Source: Desulfovibrionaceae bacterium
GTDB lineage: Bacteria; Desulfobacterota; Desulfovibrionia; Desulfovibrionales; Desulfovibrionaceae
Direction of reading: 5' to 3'
Length of the DNA stretch: 5,806 nucleotides
Assembly: GCA_017613475.1 (NCBI GenBank)
Contig: JAGADT010000043.1
Coordinates: forward strand, 1-5,806
Below the pieces are notes generated by a model, which was not told the origin of the DNA, searched no databases, and saw only the letters and a list, made by a program, of their open reading frames with translations. The position numbers and the translations under genes were made by a program. Position 1 is the stretch's first letter. The number at the start of each line of letters is the position of its first letter. Shown in pieces: positions 1-5,490 of the stretch.

Positions 1-491
1 CGCACAACGGCAAGGACCGCGTCAGAGGAAGCGCTGCCTGCCGCCAGCATGGGGCGCACGGGCCTGCCCTTGAAATCCATTACGCCCTCAGCCGTGGCCC
101 GCCGTATCAGCGGATCATCGGCCAGGGCCCTGCCGCCGGGCCCATACACGGCAAAGCGGCACTTCTGGCTCAAAAGGATGCGCTGCCAGTTCCGCGCCTG
201 CTTCAGCGGGGTCCCGCCGGCAGATTCCAGGCGCAGCGCCTCGGCAGCAAAGCCTGCGTTACGGCGCAGATCCGCCTTCGCCTCCAGCACGGACTCTATT
301 TCCGAAACCAGCAGGCTTAAGTAGCGGACGCCCAGGGCATCCTGCACCATGGAAACGGTATTGGCAAAGGCCTCGCTTTCCCTCTGCACAGCCGCATCCA
401 TGAGGTAGCCCCTGCTGAAATAAACAATCGGCAGGGCAGCCAGGGCCACGGCAAAGCTCACCAGGAAAAAGAGTTTTGTCCGCAGCGTCAT
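1..491 (-). CDS. Membrane-anchored protein with Cache/PAS-like extracytoplasmic region, N-terminal part only (runs off left edge)
   Basis: An open frame of 163 codons without a stop begins at an ATG at 491 and leaves the window at base 1. The start overlaps the sctU stop as ATGA (488-491), with AGGGG at 500-504 eight bases upstream, inside sctU. The protein begins MTLRTKLFFLVSFAV: a short basic tip and one hydrophobic segment (about residues 7-25), probably an uncleaved signal anchor. A long, mostly helical-looking stretch follows (about 30-105). Then comes a part resembling the strands of a Cache or PAS-like sensor fold, with RFAVYGPGGRALAD (112-125) and GVMDFKGRPV (136-145). Such N-termini are typical of chemoreceptors, histidine kinases, GGDEF proteins and HAMP-SpoIIE phosphatases. 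The output domain lies outside the window, so the class cannot be decided. I do not recognise it as a standard Sct component. The gene is certain, the sensor role is inferred. Confidence 0.82.
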   Translation of the reverse strand, partial: MTLRTKLFFLVSFAVALAALPIVYFSRGYLMDAAVQRESEAFANTVSMVQDALGVRYLSLLVSEIESVLEAKADLRRNAGFAAEALRLESAGGTPLKQARNWQRILLSQKCRFAVYGPGGRALADDPLIRRATAEGVMDFKGRPVRPMLAAGSASSDAVLAVV

Positions 492-1525
492 CGCCCAAGC
501 CCCTGCACCCAGCGCAGCACTTCTGCCACAGGCGCGATAAGGTCCTGCGGGATGTACGCGTTTTCCGTGCCGTCTTTATACAGCGCCTGGGCCAGCGGCA
601 CATTCTGCATGATGGGAATGCCCTCCTGCCTTGCGACCTCGATCATGCGCTGCGCAAGCAGTCCCTCGCCCTTTGCCAGCACAATGGGCAGGGGCGTCTT
701 GTCCTTTTCATAATCCAGCGCCACGGCATAATGCGTGGGGTTGGTGATGAGCACCTTCGCCCGGCGCACGTTGTCCAGCGCGTTCTGCGCCAACATTTCC
801 CGGTGCAGCTGCTTGCGCCTGCTCCTGATCTGCGGGTCGCCCTCGCTCTCCTTATATTCCCGCCGCACTTCATCCTTGGTCATCATGTGCCCTTGATTGT
901 ATTTATAGCGCTGATACAGGTAATCCAGGACGGCAATCACGCAGAACGCGCCTGCCGCGTAGAGCATGAGGCTCCCTGAAGCCTCGCCCAAAACTTCCCA
1001 CATGGCCCCGGCCCCGCTTTCCGGCATGCGGAAAAGCTTAGGCAGGTACTTTTCCAGGACCAGATAGACCACAAAGGCCAGGACCAGCACCTTGACGATG
1101 TTCTTGACCAGTTCAAAAAGGTTCTTGACCGAAAAGACTTTCTGGAACCATTTGCGCGGGTCCAGGTTCTCCAGCTTCGGCATGGCGCCCTTGAACGCAA
1201 AAAGCACGCCCACCTGGGCCAGCATGCTCACTAAGGCCACCGTCATGACAATGACCACCGCCGGCAAAACCAAAAGCACGGCCGAGCGCAGGACCAACGG
1301 CACTGCGTGGGCCATGGCCTCGTCAAAAGGCAGAGTGAAAAGCTCCATGGGCAGCACCAGCATGGCCTTAAGCGTTTCAAAAATATCCCTGGCCTCCACC
1401 GCAAGATAGAGGGCAAGCGCAAGGACGGTGAGCGCCGGGGCAATATCCTGGCTCTTGCAGACATCGCCCTTCTCCCTGGCTTCGCGGATGCGCTTTGGGG
1501 TTGGCTGTTCGGTTTTTTCGCTCAT
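488..1525 (-). CDS. sctU: SctU (YscU/FlhB family), autocleaving T3SS export switch protein
   Basis: This is the inner-membrane export apparatus protein whose cytoplasmic domain cleaves itself and switches secretion from early to later substrates. The 345-residue protein has the family N-terminus (MSEKTEQPTPKRIREAREKG). About four hydrophobic segments lie near residues 28-45, 74-102, 143-160 and 184-203. A conserved charged linker follows (DEVRREYKESEGDP, 218-231). The autocleavage motif NPTH is at 262-265, with cleavage expected after Asn262, and is followed by the conserved HYAVAL stretch and the C-terminal domain. All key residues are present and the length is normal. The ATG overlaps the sctT stop by 4 bases (ATGA, 1522-1525), and no good Shine-Dalgarno precedes it, so translation probably depends on coupling to sctT. 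FlhB is the flagellar alternative, but the SctX/SctY neighbours argue for an injectisome. Confidence 0.97.
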   Translation of the reverse strand: MSEKTEQPTPKRIREAREKGDVCKSQDIAPALTVLALALYLAVEARDIFETLKAMLVLPMELFTLPFDEAMAHAVPLVLRSAVLLVLPAVVIVMTVALVSMLAQVGVLFAFKGAMPKLENLDPRKWFQKVFSVKNLFELVKNIVKVLVLAFVVYLVLEKYLPKLFRMPESGAGAMWEVLGEASGSLMLYAAGAFCVIAVLDYLYQRYKYNQGHMMTKDEVRREYKESEGDPQIRSRRKQLHREMLAQNALDNVRRAKVLITNPTHYAVALDYEKDKTPLPIVLAKGEGLLAQRMIEVARQEGIPIMQNVPLAQALYKDGTENAYIPQDLIAPVAEVLRWVQGLGR

Positions 1526-2337
1526 GGCATCAGGGCTTTCAGGTAGTTGATATCCTGGCCGAAGGCATCAAACATGCGCACGGCACCGGTTATGAGCATG
1601 CCAAAATAAAAAAGCAGGAGCAGCGCCGCAATGCCGCTCTTGATGGGCATGGCCAGGATATACACATTGAGCTGCGAGGCAAAGCGGTTGATAAGCCCCA
1701 GGGAAATATCCGTAAGCAGGCAGGCAGCCACAACGGGCCCGGAAAGCAGCACCATGTCAAGGGCAAGCTTAGCCACCTTGCCGGCAAAAAACAGCGCGGC
1801 ATCCGTGCGCAGGAAAACGGCGCCCGGCAGGAAGCTGAAGGCGGGCCATGCCTCATACCCCGCGTACACAAGCCCAAGGCAGCTTAAGAACGCGCCGGTT
1901 GAAAAAAAGACGTATACCCCGCTCTGGAAAAAAAACGAGCCCGTGGGCGAAGTCTGCTCGCCGGAAAGGGGGTCGGATTCCGCGGCCTGCCCCGCCCCGC
2001 GCTGGTTATCAATGAAAAAGCCCGCGCACTGCAGCGTCCAGAACATCATGCCGGCCAAAAGCCCCAGGAGCATCCCCAAAAGGACTTCCTTGATGATCAG
2101 CGCGCCCACAAACAGCGCCGACGCGGCATCAAGCCCTATCCATTCCGGCACCTGGCCAAGCAGCATGGGGTGCAGGATGATGTAGCAGGCCAAAACAAGC
2201 GTCATGCGCAGCTGCCCCGTGACCAGGTTCCCGCCCATGAAGGGTGCCACCTGGACAAACATGAAGAGCCTGGGCGTGCCCAAAAGGAAGGCCAGGAGAT
2301 GTTGGTACGGCGTAAACCCCGCAAGCAGCGCGTCCAT
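1522..2337 (-). CDS. sctT: SctT (YscT/FliR family), T3SS export gate subunit
   Basis: SctT is the single-copy subunit of the SctR5-SctS4-SctT1 export gate in the inner membrane. Starting at the ATG at 2337 gives 271 residues, with several hydrophobic segments across the length. The family signature is clear: KEVLLGMLLGLL (83-94), then FFIDNQRG (107-114) and SDPLSGEQTSP (121-131). The C-terminal conserved part reads ISLGLINRFASQLNVYILAMP (211-231), followed by a final membrane segment. A TTG two codons upstream (2341-2343) is in frame. The AGGCGGA at 2345-2351 stands seven bases from the ATG but only one from the TTG, so the ATG is preferred. The start lies 15 bases after sctS, and the stop overlaps the sctU start. 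The coding strand has a U8 and a U7 run about 20 bases apart near residues 135-147. Confidence 0.96.
   Translation of the reverse strand: MDALLAGFTPYQHLLAFLLGTPRLFMFVQVAPFMGGNLVTGQLRMTLVLACYIILHPMLLGQVPEWIGLDAASALFVGALIIKEVLLGMLLGLLAGMMFWTLQCAGFFIDNQRGAGQAAESDPLSGEQTSPTGSFFFQSGVYVFFSTGAFLSCLGLVYAGYEAWPAFSFLPGAVFLRTDAALFFAGKVAKLALDMVLLSGPVVAACLLTDISLGLINRFASQLNVYILAMPIKSGIAALLLLFYFGMLITGAVRMFDAFGQDINYLKALMP
1902..1935 (-). other. Paired U8 and U7 homopolymer runs within sctT
   Basis: The coding strand has eight consecutive T (bases 1928-1935) and seven T (1902-1908), separated by 19 bases, within the codons for residues around 135-147 (Phe-rich, FFFQSGVYVFFS). Runs of this kind can cause RNA polymerase slippage or replication slippage, as known for mxiE of the Shigella T3SS. 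The sequence shows only the runs. Any effect is inference, and both may simply reflect Phe codons in a membrane segment. Confidence 0.35.
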
Positions 2338-2344
2338 AGGCAAA

Positions 2345-2351
2345 TCCGCCT
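2345..2351 (-). promoter_or_regulatory. Ribosome binding site deciding the sctT start
   Basis: AGGCGGA on the coding strand lies between the sctS stop and sctT. It is seven bases from the ATG at 2337 but one base from the in-frame TTG at 2343, so it supports the ATG as the start. Confidence 0.65.
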
Positions 2352-2352
2352 G

Positions 2353-2613
2353 TCAAAACAAGTAGAAGCGCGAAAACAGCTCTTCGGCAAAGCGGAGCAG
2401 CTCGCCCGCCATCCAGCCGCCAAGCAGGAAAATGGAAAGGGAAACCGCCAGGAGCTTTACGCCGAAGGAAAGCGTCTGCTCCTGCAGCTGCGTAACCGCC
2501 TGGATGAGGCTGAGCATAAGGCCCGTGATGGAGGCAATGATAATGGGCGGCAGCGAGAGCATCAAGACCAGGTAGAGCGCACGGTTTGCATATTCCAGGG
2601 CGAGACTGTTCAT
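2353..2613 (-). CDS. sctS: SctS (YscS/FliQ family), small T3SS export gate subunit
   Basis: SctS is present in about four copies in the export gate, where its two-helix hairpins wrap around the SctR/SctT core in the inner membrane. The 86-residue protein has the usual family length. It has two hydrophobic helices (about 13-37 and 48-72) and the hallmark sequence between them, IQAVTQLQEQTLSFGVK (37-53). Pro22 and Pro23 in helix 1 fit the FliQ/SctS pattern. The ATG at 2613 is ten bases after the sctV stop. The ribosome site TAGGAG (2621-2626) overlaps that TAG stop with 7-base spacing, so translation may be coupled to sctV. In most T3SS loci sctR stands directly before sctS; here sctV takes that place. 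Confidence 0.97.
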   Translation of the reverse strand: MNSLALEYANRALYLVLMLSLPPIIIASITGLMLSLIQAVTQLQEQTLSFGVKLLAVSLSIFLLGGWMAGELLRFAEELFSRFYLF

Positions 2614-2623
2614 GCCAAAGCTC

Positions 2624-4717
2624 CTAAATGCGCACCCGGCTGATGGGCTGGACGGAAATTTCCGGCGTCACTTCCTGATAGGCCATCACAGGCAGCTCGT
2701 AATACTTTGCTTCAATCAGGCGGCGGACATAGCGGCGGATATCCATTGACGCCAGGAGTACGGGCTTCTGCGTGCTGCCGATGGATTTTCCGGCGGCCTC
2801 TCCCACGGCATTGACGATTTTCTGCGAGGTTTCAGGATCCAGCGAAAGGAAGGCGCCTGCCGACGTCTGCCGCACGGCCTTGCGGATGGTCTCCTCAAGG
2901 GATGGGTCAAGCAGGATGGCGGGCAGCATGTTCTGTCCGCGTGAATACATGTAGCTGATCTGGCGCTTCAGGCTGCCGCGCACGTATTCGGTGAGCATGA
3001 CGATGTCTTTTTCCTTCGGGCTCCATTCAATGAGCGCCTCCAGGATGCCGCGCAGGTTGCGTATGGAAACCTGCTCCTGCACCAGGCGCTGGAAAATTTC
3101 GGCAATGCGCTGGACGGGCAGCAGGCGCAGGGCCTCGCGCACAAGGTCAGGGGCGCGTTCTTCCATGCGGTCCAGGAGGTACTTGGCCTCCTGCAGTCCC
3201 AAAAAGCCGGAGGCATGCCTGGAAAGCACCAGGGAAAGATGGTAGGCCAAAATCTTTTCGTGGGTCATGCAGGAAATGCCTGAGTTCTCCAGCTTTTCCA
3301 TCTCAGCGTCAGGCACCCAGATAGATTCGATATTGGGCAGGAAGGCCTCGCCGACCTTGTACGCCACGCCCAGCAGGGAAAGGTTGCCTTCCTTTTCCCG
3401 GGCGATCACCATGCCCTTTTCCAGCCGGCCGCGGGACATGGGGATTTCGTTCAGGTTCAGCATGTAGCCCAGGGAGGGGAGCGAGGCGTTGGGGCGGATG
3501 TTGATGCCGGGAAACGGCACCCCCAAATCAAAATACAGCGCCCTGCGCAGCGCCGAAAGCTCGTCGTTCAGCGATTCATAATCCATGGATTCGCCGATAT
3601 CCGGCGCAATATCAAGGATGATGGGCACGGTGGGCGAAAATTCATCCTGCTGGCTGCCGCTCCGCCTGGCCTTTTTCTGCTCCGCGGCAGGCGCTAAGGA
3701 ACGCACCAGATTTTCGCGGTGGTCCGGCTTTTCAGGGGCGGAGGCGATGCGCCCAAGCATGTAGCCAAAGCCACCCACGGCAAAGGCCAGCGTAAAGAGC
3801 TGCGGCTTGGGAAAGCCGGGAATCAGGCCGAAAAGGAAAATCAGCCCGCCCGCCATCTGCAGGGCCCTGGGCTGATCAAAAAACTGCTTGCCGACCTGCG
3901 CGCCGATATTTTCATCGCTGTCGCCGGAACGGGTGATGAGGATGCCCGCAGAAATGGAAACCAAAAGCGAGGGGATCTGCGAAACAAGCCCGTCGCCGAT
4001 GGAAAGGATGCCGTAGGTGCGCAGTGCCTGGGAAGCTGTCATGCCGTGCTGCATCACGCCAATGAGCGTGCCGCCCACAAGGTTGACCACCGAGATGATC
4101 ATGCCGGCAATGCTGTCGCCCTTGACAAACTTCATGGCGCCGTCCATGGCGCCGTACATCTGGCTTTCCAGCTGGATGCGGTCGCGGCGCTTCTGCGCCT
4201 CTTCCATGTCGATCACGCCGGCCCGCATGTCGGCGTCAATGGACATCTGCTTGCCGGGCATGGCATCCAGCGTGAACCTGGCCCCGACCTCAGCCACGCG
4301 CTCCGCGCCCTTGGCAATGACGAGGAACTGGACGATGGTCAGGATCAAAAAGACCACCGCGCCGACGACGAAATTGCCGCCCAGGGCAAAATCGCCAAAG
4401 GTGAAGATGATCTCGCCGGCGTCAGCCTGCAGCAGGATAAGGCGGGTCGTCGTGATGTTGAGGCCCACGCGGAAAAGCGTGGTGAACAGGAGCATGGTCG
4501 GGAAAACGGAAAAATCCAGCGCCGTCTTCACGTACATGGACATCATGAGCATGAGGAACGAAAGCGTCATGTTCACGCCAATGAGCGCGTCCACCACCGG
4601 AGTCGGCAGCGGAATAATCATCAGCGCAATCACCACCACGATCAGGAGGACCATGGTGATGTCGTTGTATTTGGCAATCAGCCTGGCTGCGCGGCCTGCC
4701 TTTTCAAGAAAACTCAT
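2624..4717 (-). CDS. sctV: SctV (YscV/LcrD/FlhA family), major T3SS export gate protein
   Basis: SctV forms a nonameric ring in the inner membrane. Its large cytoplasmic domain receives chaperone-substrate complexes, and its membrane part takes part in proton-driven export. The 697-residue length is normal. The N-terminal membrane domain (about 20-322, some eight hydrophobic segments) includes FRVGLNITTTRLILLQADAG (82-101) and the FHIPEP signature region RVAEVGARFTLDAMPGKQMS (140-159). ESQMYGAMDGAMKFVKGD (184-201) and IGDGLVSQIPSLL (240-252) follow. A variable charged linker (about 325-360) leads to the C-terminal ring domain (about 361-697). The ADAG, MSIDADMRAGVID and MDGAMKFVKGD stretches strongly recall Yersinia LcrD, suggesting Ysc-family affinity. 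The ATG overlaps the sctY stop by 4 bases (4714-4717), with AAGGAAGG (4721-4728) just upstream. Confidence 0.99.
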   Translation of the reverse strand: MSFLEKAGRAARLIAKYNDITMVLLIVVVIALMIIPLPTPVVDALIGVNMTLSFLMLMMSMYVKTALDFSVFPTMLLFTTLFRVGLNITTTRLILLQADAGEIIFTFGDFALGGNFVVGAVVFLILTIVQFLVIAKGAERVAEVGARFTLDAMPGKQMSIDADMRAGVIDMEEAQKRRDRIQLESQMYGAMDGAMKFVKGDSIAGMIISVVNLVGGTLIGVMQHGMTASQALRTYGILSIGDGLVSQIPSLLVSISAGILITRSGDSDENIGAQVGKQFFDQPRALQMAGGLIFLFGLIPGFPKPQLFTLAFAVGGFGYMLGRIASAPEKPDHRENLVRSLAPAAEQKKARRSGSQQDEFSPTVPIILDIAPDIGESMDYESLNDELSALRRALYFDLGVPFPGINIRPNASLPSLGYMLNLNEIPMSRGRLEKGMVIAREKEGNLSLLGVAYKVGEAFLPNIESIWVPDAEMEKLENSGISCMTHEKILAYHLSLVLSRHASGFLGLQEAKYLLDRMEERAPDLVREALRLLPVQRIAEIFQRLVQEQVSIRNLRGILEALIEWSPKEKDIVMLTEYVRGSLKRQISYMYSRGQNMLPAILLDPSLEETIRKAVRQTSAGAFLSLDPETSQKIVNAVGEAAGKSIGSTQKPVLLASMDIRRYVRRLIEAKYYELPVMAYQEVTPEISVQPISRVRI

Positions 4718-5070
4718 GCGCCTTCCTTTCTTCCAGCGGCAAAAAGCAGATACTCGTTCAGGGCGGCGCGGGCTTCAGTCCTGCGGTTTTCCAGCCAAAG
4801 CGCCTGCGCCTTCATCAGGAAGAAAACCGCCTTCCTTGAGGAAAATGCCGTGTTTTTCAGCAGGGGGGCCAGGTATTGCAGCGCGGCCGCGCCATCCCCC
4901 TTTTCAAGGGCGACAGCCGCAAGCCCGGCGCAGGCGCCCTTATCTTCGCGCCCATCCTCAGACAAGGCCATGATCCCCCTGTAAAGGCGCCCGGCGCTTT
5001 CCTCCCTGCCCATGCTGAAATACATGGCGGCCAAAACGCGGAGGGCCTTAAGCTCATCGCTTCCCGGCAC
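4714..5070 (-). CDS. sctY: SctY (YscY-like) TPR chaperone of SctX
   Basis: A 118-residue, mostly helical protein with tetratricopeptide-like repeats. Helix pairs fall near residues 5-38 (LRVLAAMYFSMGREESAGRL), 42-72 (GLAAVALEKGDGAAALQYL) and 80-113 (AVFFLMKAQALWLENRRTEA). YscY has a similar size (about 114 residues) and fold. It binds YscX, and the pair contacts the SctV cytoplasmic domain to support export of early substrates. The identification rests on size, repeat pattern and the exact order X-Y-V; sequence identity to YscY looks low. The start is GTG at 5070, one base after the sctX stop, chosen because a perfect AGGAGG (5076-5081) sits five bases upstream. The stop overlaps the sctV ATG. 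Another TPR T3SS chaperone (LcrH/SycD class) is possible but usually longer. Confidence 0.8.
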   Translation of the reverse strand: MPGSDELKALRVLAAMYFSMGREESAGRLYRGIMALSEDGREDKGACAGLAAVALEKGDGAAALQYLAPLLKNTAFSSRKAVFFLMKAQALWLENRRTEARAALNEYLLFAAGRKEGA

Positions 5071-5071
5071 G

Positions 5072-5437
5072 TCAGCCTCCTATCATCAGCCCCATGTAGG
5101 CCTGGAGCAAAGCCCTGTTGTGCAGAAGGGGCATGAGCTCCTTATCGATCATTTCCCTGACGGCGGGATCAGCCGAAGAGGCGCAGTCCCGCACGAGCGA
5201 ATCCAGGGCTTCCTGAAAGCGCCTGGGCGCCAGGATCGCGCCATCGCCGACATCGGGGCGCAGGGCCTCTTCCACAAGGCGCCGCGCGTTCCCCGAGGCA
5301 AAGAGCGCCTCCAGGCCAGCCGCATTCACCGTGTTCGGCGCAAGCTCCCCGGCCTCGGGCAGTCCTTTGGCCTCCGCCATGGGCATGACATCCTGTATGC
5401 CAAGCGACGGCGTCAAAAAATCAATGGTCTTCGGCAT
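5072..5437 (-). CDS. sctX: SctX (YscX-like), early exported T3SS component
   Basis: A 121-residue soluble protein, almost the same length as Yersinia YscX (122). YscX is itself exported, is required for early secretion, and works bound to YscY at the SctV ring. Shared features seen by eye are an N-terminus of the type xIxxLxPxLGIxxV (residues 5-17), a Pro- and Gly-containing middle, and a helical C-terminus ending in hydrophobic residues (LLHNRALLQAYMGLMIGG, 104-121) that recalls the YscX end. No signal peptide or membrane segment is visible. It starts at ATG 5437 with AAGGGAGGG (5441-5449) upstream and ends one base before sctY. The last codons (ATA GGA GGC TGA) also make the sctY ribosome site. 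Identification rests mainly on synteny and length, because similarity is modest. Confidence 0.82.
   Translation of the reverse strand: MPKTIDFLTPSLGIQDVMPMAEAKGLPEAGELAPNTVNAAGLEALFASGNARRLVEEALRPDVGDGAILAPRRFQEALDSLVRDCASSADPAVREMIDKELMPLLHNRALLQAYMGLMIGG
5076..5081 (-). promoter_or_regulatory. Ribosome binding site for the GTG start of sctY, inside sctX
   Basis: A perfect AGGAGG on the coding strand, formed by the last Ile-Gly-Gly codons of sctX, stands five bases before the GTG at 5070. It fixes the non-ATG start of sctY and means sctX and sctY translation are probably linked. Confidence 0.8.
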
Positions 5438-5469
5438 ACGCCCTCCCTTCCGCAGCGTCCTTCCGCTTC

Positions 5470-5490
5470 AGGCCCCAGTGCCTGGAGCCC
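5470..5490 (-). other. Stem-loop in the sycN-sctX intergenic region
   Basis: Immediately after the sycN-like stop codon, the minus-strand RNA reads GGGCUCCAG-GCA-CUGGGGCCU, which can form a 9-bp stem with a 3-base loop. Two pairs are G-U (bases 5470/5490 and the U-G pair at 5486/5474). The U-G pair would be an A-C mismatch in plus-strand RNA, so the fold favours the transcribed strand. No run of U follows, so it is not a classical Rho-independent terminator. It may mark RNA processing, mRNA stability or attenuation between the chaperone gene and sctX. It ends about 20 bases before the sctX ribosome site. Confidence 0.55.

Noticed and set aside
259..603. Minus-strand open frame of 114 codons overlapping the sctU end and the sensor-like gene
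   Set aside because: Out of frame with both well-supported genes, Cys/Arg/Gly-rich, and without family resemblance.
476..979. Plus-strand open frame of 167 codons across sctU
   Set aside because: Complement of the conserved SctU C-terminal domain, including the NPTH region, with no recognisable protein pattern.
2341..2343. TTG as the start of sctT
   Set aside because: The ribosome site is only one base away from it, while the ATG at 2337 has seven-base spacing.
488..4717. Flagellar genes flhA-fliQ-fliR-flhB instead of an injectisome
   Set aside because: The SctX/SctY/SycN-type neighbours and LcrD-like motifs in the 697-residue protein fit an injectisome, and no flagellar gene is present.
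4017..4973. Plus-strand open frame of 318 codons across sctV
   Set aside because: Antisense shadow of sctV, rich in Met, Ser, Thr and Arg, with no family pattern.
3719..4984. Plus-strand open frame of 421 codons across sctV and sctY
   Set aside because: It is antisense to a certain sctV gene. Its translation is rich in His, Arg, Asp and Gln with no recognisable domain, as expected for the complement of a GC-rich membrane-protein gene.
5470..5490. Rho-independent terminator after the sycN-like gene
   Set aside because: The stem is good, but no U run follows and the next gene starts 33 bases later on the same strand.
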